Shown: positions 35,901 through 48,700, counted from the first letter of the stretch. The stretch: 64,000 bases of DNA from Lumnitzera littorea (GCA_024138015.1 JAMXBB010000002.1:13554118-13618117), one strand, 5' to 3'. Notes: a model not told the origin generated them from the sequence alone. Translations and numbers: made by a program.

Positions 35901-36558
35901 AGAACATGAAAATTGCACTCTCCTTCCATCCCATCAAAGCAGCTGCTCTGGCTCCCACAAAGTTACCTATCACACTCATATGACTTGTGGGATTCGCAAC
36001 ATTTGCTAGAAACCTCTTCCCTTTAGTAAACCACTGCCCATAAATTTTGACATCAAGCACCACCACGGGGACCACAGAGAGCCACCATATTGCCCGATAG
36101 CACGCCGTCTTCGAGGGGATAAATGGCGACGACTGAAGCAGCAAAAGGAAACAAATCCAAGGTGCGAATAAATAGTTCACCCCTACATGGTCCAGGAACT
36201 CGGCTTTCACCATTTGGAAGTAGTATATACACCTTAGGATGTATAGGAACGAAATGGACACCAATGTGAACAGGGCAAGTGACCAAAGGAATGCAAAGGC
36301 TGTGAAGGGAAGCGCGCGAAACATGCGACGCAGCGCGTGTGCGTCGTCGATTGGTTCGCCTAGGATTTTCCACAATAAGGCCTGGCTGCAAATAGAGAGA
36401 CTGATCCTAAAGTAACCAGCATGGAAGTTACTTAGTATTGGCCTCAAAAATTGATCAATAAGTTTTGATATCACGAAATGCGGATGGATTGAATCGATCG
36501 ATTTTTCGATAACGAGATCGATTCGATTCTGATCCAATCCTACGTTTATCAAGGACAT
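32939..36558 (-). CDS. S-type anion channel, SLAC1-homologue (SLAH1/SLAH4-like)
   Basis: Two coding exons on the minus strand, 36558-35689 (290 codons) and 33220-32939 (93 codons plus TAA), join in phase 0 across CTG|GTAATT...TTGCAG|GTT to give 383 residues. That is close to the roughly 385 residues of Arabidopsis SLAH1. The product is a plasma-membrane, ten-helix TehA/SLAC1-fold channel for Cl-/nitrate. Visible signatures are NFHAGYFRIS (residues 44-53), LDVKIYGQWFTKGKRF (168-183), LGLAHYLVIFVTLYQR (221-236), IAAPSMASLAWDSI (255-268), MLFYLSLFLFTSLV (278-291, likely the pore-gate Phe helix) and FNVTWWAYSFPLTILALASVEYA in exon 2. The N-terminus is short and there is no long C-tail, typical of SLAH1/SLAH4 rather than SLAC1, SLAH2 or SLAH3. 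In Arabidopsis SLAH1 is electrically silent and modulates SLAH3 in root stele chloride loading. ATG 36558 was chosen because the longer frame to 36759 would run through the TATA box. No stop or frameshift is seen. Confidence 0.92.
33221..35688 (-). other. Intron of the SLAH gene, microsatellite-rich
   Basis: 2468 bp, with GT donor (35688) and AG acceptor (33221). It carries several TA/CA/GTAT microsatellites: about 33553-33584, 33761-33800, 34128-34182, 34480-34504 and 34826-34868. ORFs inside it are low-complexity artefacts. No transposon domain is visible. Confidence 0.85.
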
Positions 36559-36710
36559 TTTGTTAGAATTAATCAATTCGGATATAAATGAAATGTTTCC
36601 TGGAATCGACAGAGGTAAGGAAATGTTATCTACTAAGGTCAAAACAAATGTACGTAAGTATTGCTTAATGTTAAACAACACACTATGGAAAATCCATGTC
36701 GTATTGGAGC

Positions 36711-36718
36711 TATATATA
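36711..36718 (-). promoter_or_regulatory. TATA box of the SLAH gene
   Basis: On the minus strand CTATATATAG reads toward the gene about 150 bp before the chosen ATG at 36558. This would place transcription start near 36680 and leave a 5' leader of roughly 120 bases. Confidence 0.5.
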
Positions 36719-36759
36719 GAGAAATTCGTGAAAGAGATAGAGACGAAGATATTCTTCAA

Positions 36760-38742
36760 GTTGCGTGAACGTACATAAATCCGACATGGAATATCTTAGG
36801 CGGCTAAATCTAGGGCTAGCCACATTGGACTGACGTTAGTCGTGAATCATGAGCTGTTTTGAACTCTTTACAGCTAGACCAGGAATAGTGCGTGTGGGGT
36901 CCCTCAATTTTTAGTTTATATAATATAAAAATCTTTTGTAGAAAAATTTTCATTCTTATTTGCCCGAGAAATTCCTTGACGGAACCTGAAACTTGACTTT
37001 GTAGAGACTATCTATAGTCAACATCTAAACCAATGAAGTTATCAAGTTTCACTTCAGGTACTTAATTTTCTCGGTTTTTTTTTTTTTTTTCTTCGGCGTT
37101 CATTTCATTATTAACTTTACACGCGAATCATGCTTGTCCCAGAATACCTAGTTTTCTTATTACCTGTCGCGCAACATTCATTCTTACAGTGTCAGGTTTG
37201 GAGTACAATGCTGTTGTTGTTGCAATACTGCTGTTTTCAACATAGAGAGAGATGGTGAGGGTGTGAACGTGTGTTTGATGCAATATGCATTACTCATAGC
37301 TTACTCGGTAAAATTTTCTTAGGTAAAAAAAAGACACCCAAGAATTTCCTTCTAGTTAGTTCGTACGTGGAGAATATTACAAGACTTTGAGATGAAGAAT
37401 GTAAAACAAGTTAAGTGAGGAAAGGTTTGCCTAGGGATGGCAATTTCTACTTTCCTCTGCCGCATAAGATCTTACGTCATGCAATTTCATATTTATAGGC
37501 ATTTTTCAAAGATTCTTTTCATATATTCTTAATACTGGCTATATACGATATGAAGATATATCACATAAAATCCAATCAATACAGATGTCTTGTATATATG
37601 GTATAATCTCTTATCAAATGCACTTGACCGAATTGATCACAGGTTAAAATTATCCCTATTATGATGTATGTTTGAAAAGGAATTGTAGAGGAAGTTAATG
37701 CAAATTTGAATTAGCATGGTCTTATGAATAAGGCTCCCAATAGGAAACAAGTTATACTTATCTAATTAATCTTTATTGTTTTTTCATAGTATTTGATTGT
37801 TCCATTTCATTTGTTTCAAAGTGTAGTTTTACCAACCAACTCTTCTAAAATGACATAATGAAAAAATCATATACCTACCAATTAAAAAGATGAGATATAT
37901 ATTGTGAATGGATTGAAATAATCCATTAGAGAGTTAATAGTCTCCATCTTAATATAGTTATGTGTAAAAACAATTTCTTATTAATGGTATGGCTGCTAAT
38001 GAATTAAACTTGATTCTAAATCAAAAGATTTTGGATTAATAAGGTTATAGCAAAATGGTCAAGACTCTCTTGTAACATAAGTTCAAGCATATGCTCTATC
38101 ATGTACCATAATATTTACAAGGAGATTTTGATAGTAGAACACATGTTCATGGAAAAGATACAAAAATTTTAACGGAGTGAAGTTTGATTTTACTAAGATA
38201 TTTTGACCATAGAACACATGTTCATGGAAAAAAAATACAAAAGTTTTTACCCCTTTTTACCCTCTGTTTGAGGCAATGCAATAATAAGAGAGAAAGAATT
38301 GGAAAGAACAATAAATGGGACTAATTGAAAGTCCTTTCATCAGCTGCTATATCGGAAATTTATAACAAAATGGAGAAAAGCAATAGTACGTCTTGCAGAA
38401 CTTTGTTTTCCTCAAAATAATTGAAAAGTAAGTGAGAGATCGAAGATTATATGAATTTACTACTTTATTGGTTTAATGATCTTTCTCTCTACCCCCACAT
38501 CCCCACGATAACATGAGAGTGGCCTCGTAATGAGAAAAACAAGAGTTTAGTGAGATGGTATAGTTCCAAGCAAGGCAAGGCAAGGCAAGGTGATGAAATT
38601 GTTACTATGGGGATGAGAGGCTCCTCTCCTCCAGCAATCAAAAGATAAAAGGAAAAGAAAATTGGAATACTAAACCCTCTTTTATATTTTTTGTAATCTC
38701 CATCTCTTTTGGTTTTTATTTTTTTTCCCTTTATTTTTCCTT
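36760..38742. other. Upstream region of the SLAH gene, no other gene seen
   Basis: Non-coding. It contains a T18 tract at 37075-37092, two near-identical phrases around TAGAACACATGTTCATGGAAAA (38135-38156 and 38213-38233), and (CAAGG)4 at 38571-38590. It separates the channel gene from the 3' side of the CACTA relic. I found no CACTA terminus here. Confidence 0.6.
38571..38590 (+). repeat. CAAGG microsatellite, four perfect units
   Basis: Four perfect CAAGG units, preceded by a related CCAAG, lie just beyond the transposase 3' end. It may be polymorphic. Confidence 0.9.
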
Positions 38743-41700
38743 TTACCTTTCCTTGTTATCACAGGTTAAAATTATCCCTCCTTCTTCATTGTCCTCTTCT
38801 TCTTCTACATCTTCATAGTCATCTTTTTCCTCGTTTGCATTTGTATAAACACGGAATTCATCAAATGGCTTGTCAATAGTCACATCTTCAACTCCTTCTC
38901 TTGACAAATCAAAATCATCTTCAAGCTCTAATACTTGGTCCATCCCAACATTGCTTGAATCATCATGGTTATCCATTACAATAAAATCTTTAAAAGTAAA
39001 GGATAGAGTTCTAGGAACCATCATAACAGAGTGCCAATTTGTATCTATAGGGTCTTGTACATAAAATACTTGTTGCATTTGAGAAGCCATAACAAAAGGA
39101 TCATCTTGGTAAATCAATCTCTCAAAGTTAACTCGTGTTAATTCATAATCATCTTGTTCAACTCTAAACCAAGCACATTTAAATAAGATAATTTTGAAAC
39201 TCCCATAATAATCTAATTTAATGATCTCATCAATTGCACCATAGTACGTTACATTGGCAACAACTAGATTTTGATCCCTTTAGCTAGCATAACTTGATGT
39301 CAAAGAAGATAACGTAACTCCACTTTTTCATGTTCTGTATTGTGCATCACATTTTCGAGTATGAAACCTATAGCTATTAATGATATAACCAGAAAAGCTA
39401 TGTGTAACATTGCTTGGACCTCTTGCTAATTCTTTAATCTAATTAGTAATATTATCATCATCCTTGATACAAGCCTCAAATCAGTTAGCAAAATCATTTT
39501 TATGAGACAATGCATTTTGCCATTTATGTCTTTTACTTCTACGTTGGCTCGAGATTATATTTTGATGTTCACTGCATTGAAATAATTTTGACATTAAAAA
39601 AAATATAGGCATTAAATAAAATAATTACATAAGGTTCAATATTTAAAGTATATTGACTTACTTGATGAATTCTTGAACTCCATCACAATTGAACAAGATA
39701 TAGCGATGAGCCTAATTCAAAGATGTTTCATCCATTGTTATTACTCTTCCTTTTTTATTTTTCTTGCCCTAGATTGGATGACCTATTAAAGGAAATATTG
39801 GATGCTTTTCCTCTTCTAGTGCACTAGTAGATCCATAATTCCTTAAAGCCCTATTAAACCTAGTAGAGTAGCTATCATGCAAGTATCTTAAGCAAAATGT
39901 TAAGCACTCTTCTACTAAGTATCTTTCAATAATAGATCCCTCTGGATGGCTTCTATATCAAACATATGATTTTAATTTACACAAATACCTCTTAATTGGA
40001 TACATCCAATGGCATTGTATTGGCCTACCAAGCAATATTTCCTTTGCTAAATGGATTAGTAAATGAATCAATATATCAAAGAAACTCAATAGGAAAATTC
40101 TCTTAAGTTGACAAAGTTTTTCTACAATTTCAGATTACAAGCAATGAACATCTTCTACTTTGATAACCTTATTGCATAAGCATCTAAAGAAAGATCCTAA
40201 CCTAATTAAAGCAATTGCTACATATTTTGGTACTGTCGTTCTCACTGCAAGATAGTGCATGATGAAATGTATATCATGACTTTTATATCCAAATACTCTC
40301 TTTTCCTTGAGGTTAACACACCTTGATATGTTTAATGCAAACCCATTGGGAAGCTTCACCTTTTTTAAAACATTGCAAAATACATTTTTCTCTTCTTTAG
40401 TCATCAAAAAACATGCCATAGAAAACTTAGTTTTTTATGAGTTATCACATGCCTTTAGTTGTAACTTCTTTCTAATACCCATGTCAAGTAGATCTAGATG
40501 AGCATTTGCATGTTCTTTAGTCTTTCCAGGAACATCAAGCAATGTATATAAAATGCTATCACAAACATTTTTCTCAATATGTATCACATTAAGATTATGA
40601 CATGTTTTATTGTGTTCCTAATAAGACAACTCAGAAAATATAAACTTTTTTCTTCACAGTCCATCATGTCTAGCTAATTTTTATTTCTTTCCAATCAATT
40701 AGGAAAATCATGTACATCATAGAATGTTATTGTTTCTGAAAGGGGCTCCGCCGTAGCTTTATACTCAATTGTTCCATCGAAAGAAATCTTATCTTGATGC
40801 TAAGGATAGTTAGAAACTAGAATTTACGATGTCCCATGTAACATTCCTTTCGACTATGGTGTAGATATCGATACCATGTCTTATAATTGTGACATGGACA
40901 TGCAAGTTCCCTTTTTGTGCTCTATCCAGACAACATTGCATAGCTAGGAAAGTCACTTGTTGTCCATAATAACGCATCATGCATTTTAAACATTTGATTA
41001 CTTGTTGCATTATATGTAGAAACTCCAGAAAACTATAACTGTTTTAGCTCTTAAATCAATGGCTTCAAGTATATATCAATATTGCTTCTAAGGGATTGGA
41101 GTCCAAGTATGAGTAGAGACAACATAAAATACTCAGATTGCATGCAAATCCATGGAGGTAAATTGTATGTCATCAAGACAACTAGCTAAGTGCTATAAGA
41201 AACACTCATGGTTCTAAAAGGATTAAAACCATTAGAAGTTAAACCAAGCCTTACATTGTGAGAATCTCTAGCAAACTCAGAATAAGTTGAATCAAAATTT
41301 TTCCAAGCCTCGCCATCAGTTGGGTGTCTTAAATTTCCATTATCAATCCTTCCATCCTTATGCCATTGTATAAAATTAGCAATCTTTGAAGACATAAATA
41401 ATCTTTGTAATCTTGGAATTAATGGAAAATGCCTTAAAACCTAACATGAAATCTTAGTTTTCTTGCATGAAGAATTGTTGCCACCGTCATTTGTACTTAC
41501 AACACAACTTTCTTTCTAACAAGATGTACTACATACTTAACAAGATTCTCTATACTCATCCTCCTTCCAATAGAGCATGCAATCATTAGGACATGTATGG
41601 ATTTTCTTATAGTCAAGTCTAAGGTCCTTAACCATGTTTTTAGCATAGTTGAAAGACTCGAGAAGCTTTGCTTATGGAAATGCTTCTCGTAACTCTTTTA

Positions 41701-42211
41701 TAAGAGCATTAAAACAAGCATTGCTCATTTCATGAAGACATTTTATAAAGTATAATCGAATGGTAAAAGAAAGTTTTGAGAATTTCTTACATCCAGGATA
41801 TAACTATTCATTAACTTCCTTGAGTAAATTAAAGAATTTCATAGCATTTGCATCAGGTCCATCCAAAACTCCATTATCAGATTCATTAACTTTGAAGGTA
41901 TCATGGATTAATCCTTCCATATCATCAAAAGCATCTCTTGCATCTCCATCAATGTCATTACTTGTATCCTCTGATGATAATAAATCTTCTCCATAAAAAA
42001 TCCATTTAGTGTATGTTGTATCAAAACCTCTCAATATCAAATGTTCTAAAATAGCTTTTCTCTTTAACCAATTACTGTTCTTACATCTTAAACAAGGACA
42101 TTGAATTTCATTCCCAACAGCTACATTAGAAAAAGCAAAATCCAGAAAATTTCCGATTCCTTTGATGTACGTTGAACTTGAGGTCGATTTAGAAATCCAA
42201 CTCTTATCTAT
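38743..42211 (-). pseudogene. CACTA (En/Spm) transposase pseudogene, TNP2-like
   Basis: Read on the minus strand. The N-terminal transposase-associated domain at 42211-41990 begins IDKSWISKST and has CPCLRCKN; its expected ATG is ATA. A conserved linker follows at about 41800-41560 (YPGCKKFSKLSF; THTCPNDCMLYWK-like). The transposase_21 region is at 41395-40300 (IANFIQWHKDGRIDNGNLRH, DGEAWKNFDS, GLTSNGFNPF; then frameshifted STKGNFACPC and CYMGHRKF). The DUF4218-like region is at 40419-40135 (NVLKKVKLPNGFALNISRCV; VPKYVAIALIRLGSFF). A DUF4216-like C-terminal domain closes at 39117-38743 (LIYQDDPFVMASQMQQVFYVQDP). Frameshifts and stops occur between blocks, so no full transposase can be made. 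Domain order matches autonomous plant CACTA elements. Confidence 0.9.
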
Positions 42212-44396
42212 TGTTTAAACCAAATTCTCCAAAATCAACACTGTGTATTGCTTATTGAGATTGATGTAGAAAACTGTAAGTATATAAAAAGAATGTCTTT
42301 ACAAACTATTGTTTTTATGTTGTTAGGGTTTACAAAACAATAGTTTGCTTTTGAAAAATCAATATTAAAAAAAAAATCTACTTAAAAAAATCATGTATTA
42401 TCTTTTTCAATTATTTAAATTATCTTTTAGAAAAAGACTATTATTTTAAATTTGTTCTCTAATATAAATAGATACTTTCAATAATGATATACTCATTTTG
42501 TTTGCTATAAAGTATTTCTTGCATCTAAGAGTATTAATAACTTCAATTTTTGTTTACATTTTTAAGTCTAATAAAATCTACTTCGTTGGGTTCAATTTAG
42601 AAAAGAAAATCACTTATTTATTTTTATTATTATCTATAATGTAATATTTCAATTCAAAAATATCCAACATAAATATTCTTTTTTTAATACTTTAGGGTGA
42701 TGATTATTATGAATTTAAACAATTACAAAGATGTAATTTATGAATTCTTCCTATATTTATTTTTTTAAACTCTATAATTCCTATTATATATCATAGGAAA
42801 GAGCAATCCTATTTCATCACAAACATAAAGTGGTGATTAAATGAAATTGTTATAGTTAAACTAAAATTATACTATAAGTGAATGGAAATATTTCCAAATT
42901 AGTATATAATATTTTTTTGTAAAAATATAATATTGTCACTCTAAGTTTAACTCTTACTATTAAATTGATTACTTATATGTATATTTTTTTTAAGTTTTTA
43001 CAACACTAATAAAAATAACATAATTACCTAAAAACTATTGCAATTAACATTTCAATATCATATATTAATATGTTATTATAAATATGGTACAAATATTATT
43101 ATATAATTATATTAGTATACATTTTATTCTTTCGTTTTTTATCTCGTACTATATGATTTGATTCATCACACTAATAACGAATTGCAACCCTTTTAATGAT
43201 AAGAATGGAATTTCATGTATTAAGGATTGTCTTATTTTTAATTAGGTCGTGTCCAAGTTGAAAATCGTATTATGAGAAATTTTTTCATAATGGATATGCC
43301 TCTTGATTACAAAAGTTTCAAAAAAAAAAAAACACTCTAATAGGGAAAACAAATAAATAATATAAAGTTGCAATTGATAGAACAAAACATTATAAATGGA
43401 AAAAGTTCTTATTGATGAAAATATATGAGTAATGAAAAACAACCTAAATTCCAGTAATCATGCAAAGATTATGATTGTGTCATAACTATTTAACTAATAA
43501 AAGAAATAAAAATTTTCAAAGTTATAAATATTAAAAGATATTGATAGATGATGGCAATTTTCATGTTATTTCATATCTTTTTTTTTTATTTTTTTGAACT
43601 TTACTAGTCCGACGCAAGTTATTGCAAGATATCTCGTTATAATATCATCTCGACATAATTTATTATCATAAAAAATAATTAAATCTTAGTTATAATTTTT
43701 TTCCAAATTTTGTGGAGTTCTATATCGTAATAAATATAAACAATTTATTGAATAAAAGAAAATTTAGAATTATTTTAATTCATAAACATTGTTTAAAAGA
43801 AGATTTGAAATGTAAATAAATAAAGATATGGAGTTATCTTAATAGATATAAATTGTCTAAAACAAAATTTGAAATTATCTTAACGCATAAATATAGGTTT
43901 AATCTTTCTTATATAAAAAAACTTTCTTATTGGATAATATACTGGCAAATATTGGTTTAGATAATTATTTCTAAAAAAATCTTTATTAATATGGCAATTT
44001 AGCTTATTTTGTTATATGTTACAAATTTATGACTTTTTCAATTGATTATATTCTTACAACAATGATTTTTTTTATTTTTATTTTACAATGGTTACATGCT
44101 CTATTAATATAAGCAATAACTTTATGAATGGTTACTAAAAATTAATGAACTAAGGTAACAACTTATATAAATTGTTGCATTTATTTAAATAATTATTAAT
44201 AACACAATATATTTGTTACCACAACATTGCATCAAAATTGCTATAGCAACAATTTTTACAATGCTACTTAAAATTATTGTTTTTAAACAATATTTTTGGC
44301 AACATAAAGAAATCTTGATGCGTTTAAGTATCTTAAGCATCGGTTATTTAACGTATTGCAAATCTAGTGTTGCCTTAGGTCGTTTTTGGTATAGTG
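42212..44396 (-). mobile_element. CACTA 5' region with terminal and subterminal repeats
   Basis: Read on the minus strand, 44396 begins CACTATACCAAAAACGACC, a CACTA-type terminus, followed by the subterminal phrase AAGGCAACACT. About 250 bp of motifs around TTGTTGC, GCAACA and TTGCTATAGCAA (44060-44330) are the kind of subterminal repeats that the TNPA-like protein binds. The remaining sequence to the transposase is AT-rich and non-coding. The bases outside the terminus are TGT (44397-44399), so a 3-bp target duplication TGT would be expected at the other end, but that end was not found. Confidence 0.7.
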
Positions 44397-47173
44397 TGTT
44401 TTTATAACAATTAAAACTTTTGTATTTCTACTCTTGTAATATATTATTGATTTTATGTTGGGGGATGGCATAGTGTTAGGCGACAAATAACAACAAATCA
44501 AATTTTCTTGTATTTTATTTATTCTCCACCCAACTTACTTACTATGTGATGTCTATGACATAATAGAGGGTATAAAGAATAAATTCAAGTAACAAGTTGA
44601 GTTTGTTCAAGGAGAATTATTATCCGTAATTCTTGTTTTAATATACATATATGTAGCCATTATTCGATTTTAAGTTTTTCAACTAAAAATCTTGTAACGA
44701 AATGTACAAGTCTACAATGATGGATATGCATCGTATACATTGAAATATAATCAAAACATCTCCACACTTTATAATGTGGCTTTAGTCCAACTAAATTGGA
44801 TCTCACCTCATTCAAAGCAATTCAATTCAAAACTCTATACCATTTAAAGTAATTCAATTCACTAGTTGTTTAACCAAATCTTTTTAAATATGTTAGGATT
44901 CATAATTACCCTTAATCAAACTGAACCAAATAATGAACATGCCTCATCAGTGGTAGATTGTCATCAAAAATGGATTATATCATCCATATTGTGATTTCAT
45001 TATAGAAGATTTTTTTTTTTTTTAAGTTAACTAGTGCAACCCAATGTAAGCCAATCTTGATTACAAGCTAAAAAGAATCCTAATTTCTAGGTTTTCAACT
45101 TCATATTGACAAAAGATATGACCTCTCCTTATAAGGATATTACTCACCCTGCAAAAATTGGCCTAGGATTACTTTATTAATAGTGCTTACAAGAAATTAA
45201 TCCAATGGTCACAATAATATGGGATTGATAAGAACTAATTAATGAAAAAAAAGAATTCTCCATCATGGTTAGGCAGAATCGATCCTTAACCGCCAATTCA
45301 CGAGTCGACGGCAAAGTGAACTAAGCCCGGCCCTTAAAGCTAAGGACCTAGACCAGTTCAACCTAACTAGCAGTTCAAGGGTAGGTTTGGCAGCCCTTGA
45401 ATCGGTTTTTCAATTTTTTTTTTCACATTTTCATAAATTAATATAAATAATTTTTTGCCTTCTCTTATAATTCTATTTTTTTTCCCTACATTATTGTAAC
45501 ATTAATACTTTATGTGTACATTACATGTAGTGACGATGCATAAATGATTTGTTGTTATTTTCAGTTTAAACTTATTCCGTTCCAAAGTAATTGATTTAGA
45601 CTGCGTAAGCGTGATGTTATTTTAATATTACAAAGTAATGTTAAGCATAGCAAGAGAAATCATAAAAGAAGAAGATTTGTTATTCAATTCTCGAAATACA
45701 TTGTCAATACAAAAAGAAATAAATTTCAACATAATTATTAACTGTAGTTTGTTATGATACATTACAAAATATTATTTCTCATGTGAAAAATTCTCTAGAC
45801 TCTGAAATGTGTTAGTGAATTACTCATATTGTATAGGGACTAGAGAAGAGACTAAACAAGTAGAGTAGAAAAATTATTAACATTTGAAGGAGAAGAATAA
45901 AGAGAGGAGAATAATTAGGGGAAGATAAAGTCTAGAGATTAAAGTAGGATGGCATAACTCATGAAGGAAAATGACAAACCCAATTGGAAATAGTGAGATG
46001 AATTTTTCTTTTTAAATAGAGTAAAGTTTAGGTGGATTGAAGTGTCAATTCATTGGCAGCTCAAGTGTGCTAGTTTATGGACCCGCTAGGTTAGTGAATT
46101 CACTAGATTAAACCACCTAAACGCTTAAGGCTCGACAATTGATAAGTCAATTCAGGTTTGCTCATCCTTGGGACGGTTTGCTATTCAAAACTAGCCCTTA
46201 CACAAGTTTATTCATAGTATTAGGGTTTGATAATGTTTGATAACATAATGTTAAGAAGCCTCAAATATAAAAGAACTAGAGTTTTGGGGCAAAGAGACTT
46301 AATTGATTACACGAAAGCATGGAATTAAAATTGCCGTGTTGGAAACTGCCAGCCGAATGCTAGGAGGCTCTATAGGTCAGACCAGACTGTATAAATGATA
46401 ATGACCCTTCTGTGGATTTTTGTGCATAGAGGCATCTAGATGGCACTTTTTATGACGTCTTTATGGTGGTCTTTTAAACATTTGGAGGAAAGCCCTAAGG
46501 ATGAATTGTGTCAAGAACCGCCTCGACACTGAGATGTAGATGATGTAGGGTCCCATCGGTAGTGTAGAACATTTTTTGCATCGAAAACACTTCTACCGTC
46601 CGGATGGTACAGGGCTATCATCCGGAAAGTACCTGCAGAATTTCTGCAAGTCTGTTCTAATGCTTAGCGACTCCTAAGACCATCACCAACGCGCGTTTCT
46701 CATGCTTATTCCTAGACTTTAGTCACATTGCTACCTGTTGCACTACATTTCTTAACAAAGCTACGTTGCTCTATGGAACTATTGAGAAAGTAACATTATT
46801 TTATTTTTTTTAGTTTTAGTTAGTTGGATGTATTTACCGAGACTTATAAAAACTTTAAAAAAATATTAAGAAATTTTTATAAAAAACTTTAAGGATAAAG
46901 TTGTAAGTTTTCTTAAGAAAAAGAGTCTTTTCAGATATTAATATAGTACTTAAAGATATAAAACGAGTTACTACGAGATGATTGGTCTAAGGCCAGCGTT
47001 GTTCCCTCCTCTGATGTCCTGTAACTCTACTGAATGATAATCAACACGGCCTATATTGCCCTGCAATGAATAAGTAATGCTTCCTAAAGTTCATCATATA
47101 CAAGCATCAAGTAATTTATAAACCAGACTTGATATAGCCCTAACTCCAAAGTAGGAAATGGGTACTATAGAAG
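44397..47173. other. Intergenic, with possible decayed hAT termini
   Basis: No gene seen. At 45387-45404 the sequence reads GGTTTGGCAGCCCTTG and at 46153-46170 GGTTTGCTCATCCTTG. On the minus strand both resemble hAT-type termini (CAAGGGCTGCCAAACC, CAAGGATGAGCAAACC), and both are preceded by superfamily-style direct and inverted phrases. No matching left ends or target duplications were found, so these stay tentative. Confidence 0.35.
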
Positions 47174-47815
47174 TAGAGATGCCATCGAGGTAGGTTCAAA
47201 ACGAGTTTTGAAAACCCAAACTCAATTCGGTATTCTATAGTATTTTTCAAAACCCTATAAGGTACTTTATTTCCATAACTCACCTCTATAGAGTTTTGGA
47301 AAACCTAGTTAAAACCCGACTCGACCCTTGATATTAATAAATGATCTCAATTTATTAATTTCTAAATTTAACTCCAATATGTAAAGTTTATCAACTTCTT
47401 CCCATGATTTTGTTTTAGGAAAAAAATTTAAAAGAATATAAATTATGGAAGAAAAGAAAATCATGTCTATTTTTAATTAGGACTAATAGTTGTCCTTTCT
47501 AATTTATTAAATTAAATACAAATAATGATACATTAATCAAGATACATTACATAATTTACATATATAAACCAATATAGCCGATTGATATAGGTTTTAGGGA
47601 TAAGAGTAAACGCTCTTGTGTGTGTGTGTATGTGTGTATATGTAATTTTAAAACGAGTTCAGTCTTTTATTAAATTTTTCTTAAATTTCAAAACTCAACC
47701 TGTAACCTAATAAGGTTTAAGAATTAATTTCATAACCTACTCCAAAACCTTAAAGGGTTTTTAACAGTTCAGACGGGTCGAAAATCCTATAATGACCTAC
47801 CTAGTGGCATTCCTA
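47174..47815. mobile_element. hAT-type non-autonomous element (642 bp)
   Basis: The left end TAGAGATGCCATCGAGGTAGGT and the inverted right end (TAGGAATGCCACTAGGTAGGT on the minus strand) match at most positions. They resemble the common plant hAT terminus of the TAGGGATGGCAA type. The flanking 8-mers TATAGAAG (47166-47173) and TATTGGAG (47816-47823) agree at 6 of 8 positions, the length expected of a hAT target duplication. Subterminal GTTTTGAAAACCC-like phrases occur in both arms. There is no transposase inside. A (GT)n/(GTAT)n microsatellite lies at 47617-47642. Confidence 0.75.
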
Positions 47816-48514
47816 TATTGGAGAAGTATCCATATTATTATCAATCATTTATTTTCAAATTTAAAGTTTATACTATATGTTTTGAGTAATAATTCCGATT
47901 TAGTGATAATATACTTTTTTCTTAAAATAATGGTATGCCATGGCATGTTAATTGTGATTGACCGATTTTATAGATTGTGGATATCATGTCCGTTTGAGCA
48001 TGAAAATATATTAAGTGTACGAGAGAAAAGGAACGATTCAGTTTAGTAAACCGCGGATAGGAATATGGATGGTCATATGATCCTTTATTTCTGGTAAGAG
48101 ACGTGCCCATATGGATTGTCAAGGTAAACAAATTAATTATTTTCTCTATCCCCCAAATTGCAATAGGGTTCGGGACAAAAGCCACTTGCTTTTTATGGCT
48201 ATCTTCAGGAGTTAATGGTCTTTCCAATTGAGGCAATTAGCATCAGATCCCACAAAAGAGATTTATTTGTGTTAAATGGATTAAGATAACGACTTGATTT
48301 ATTATTTATGTAAACCCGTTCATGCTTCAGCTAATGACAGCCTATCACAGAGGATATCTAATTTGCTTTCATTTTTTACACTCTCATAGATGAGATAATT
48401 TAATTGAAGAAAATACAAATAAGCACACTATTTCGAAAACTTTGTGCTAAGTACTACCATTTTTTAATTATTTATTTACTAGTTGATAAACTTCTTTTAT
48501 TTATATGAATTTTT

Positions 48515-48700
48515 CTACAATAATATTAATAATATAGCGTTACCACAACATTAATTAAAGTAATTCATTATTTTTCTTTCCCTTTCCTAAAGTAACCTAT
48601 TATTTAAGCAACAAATTAGCCCATTTTAATAGGATAAACGATATAGATTTTTATTAAATTAATAATTTAGATTGATCAGTATTATAATAACATATTTTGA
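48515..48700. repeat. MITE-like element, copy 1
   Basis: The left arm (TACAATAATATTAATAATATAGCGTTA) and right arm (ATTGATCAGTATTATAATAACATATT) align with the arms of the better-preserved copy at 48972-49202, as does the adjoining inner phrase TTAATTAAAGTAATTCATTA. The copy is decayed, and its own arms pair less well than those of copy 2. Confidence 0.5.

Noticed and set aside
35741..36391. Overlapping minus-strand ORFs (35741-35929, 36053-36391) inside the channel exon
   Set aside because: They are shadows of the conserved SLAH frame in another reading frame.
35671..36759. Longer 362-codon reading of the channel exon starting at 36759 and ending at TAA 35671
   Set aside because: The upstream 67 codons run through a TATA box and resemble no SLAH N-terminus. 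The last codons read into the intron past a canonical GT donor.
45250..46180. hAT element between about 45250 and 46170
   Set aside because: The two terminus-like words face the same direction, and neither a matching left end nor an 8-bp duplication was found.
47922..48236. 104-codon minus-strand ORF
   Set aside because: No recognised domain, no splice context, and it overlaps another ORF on the plus strand.
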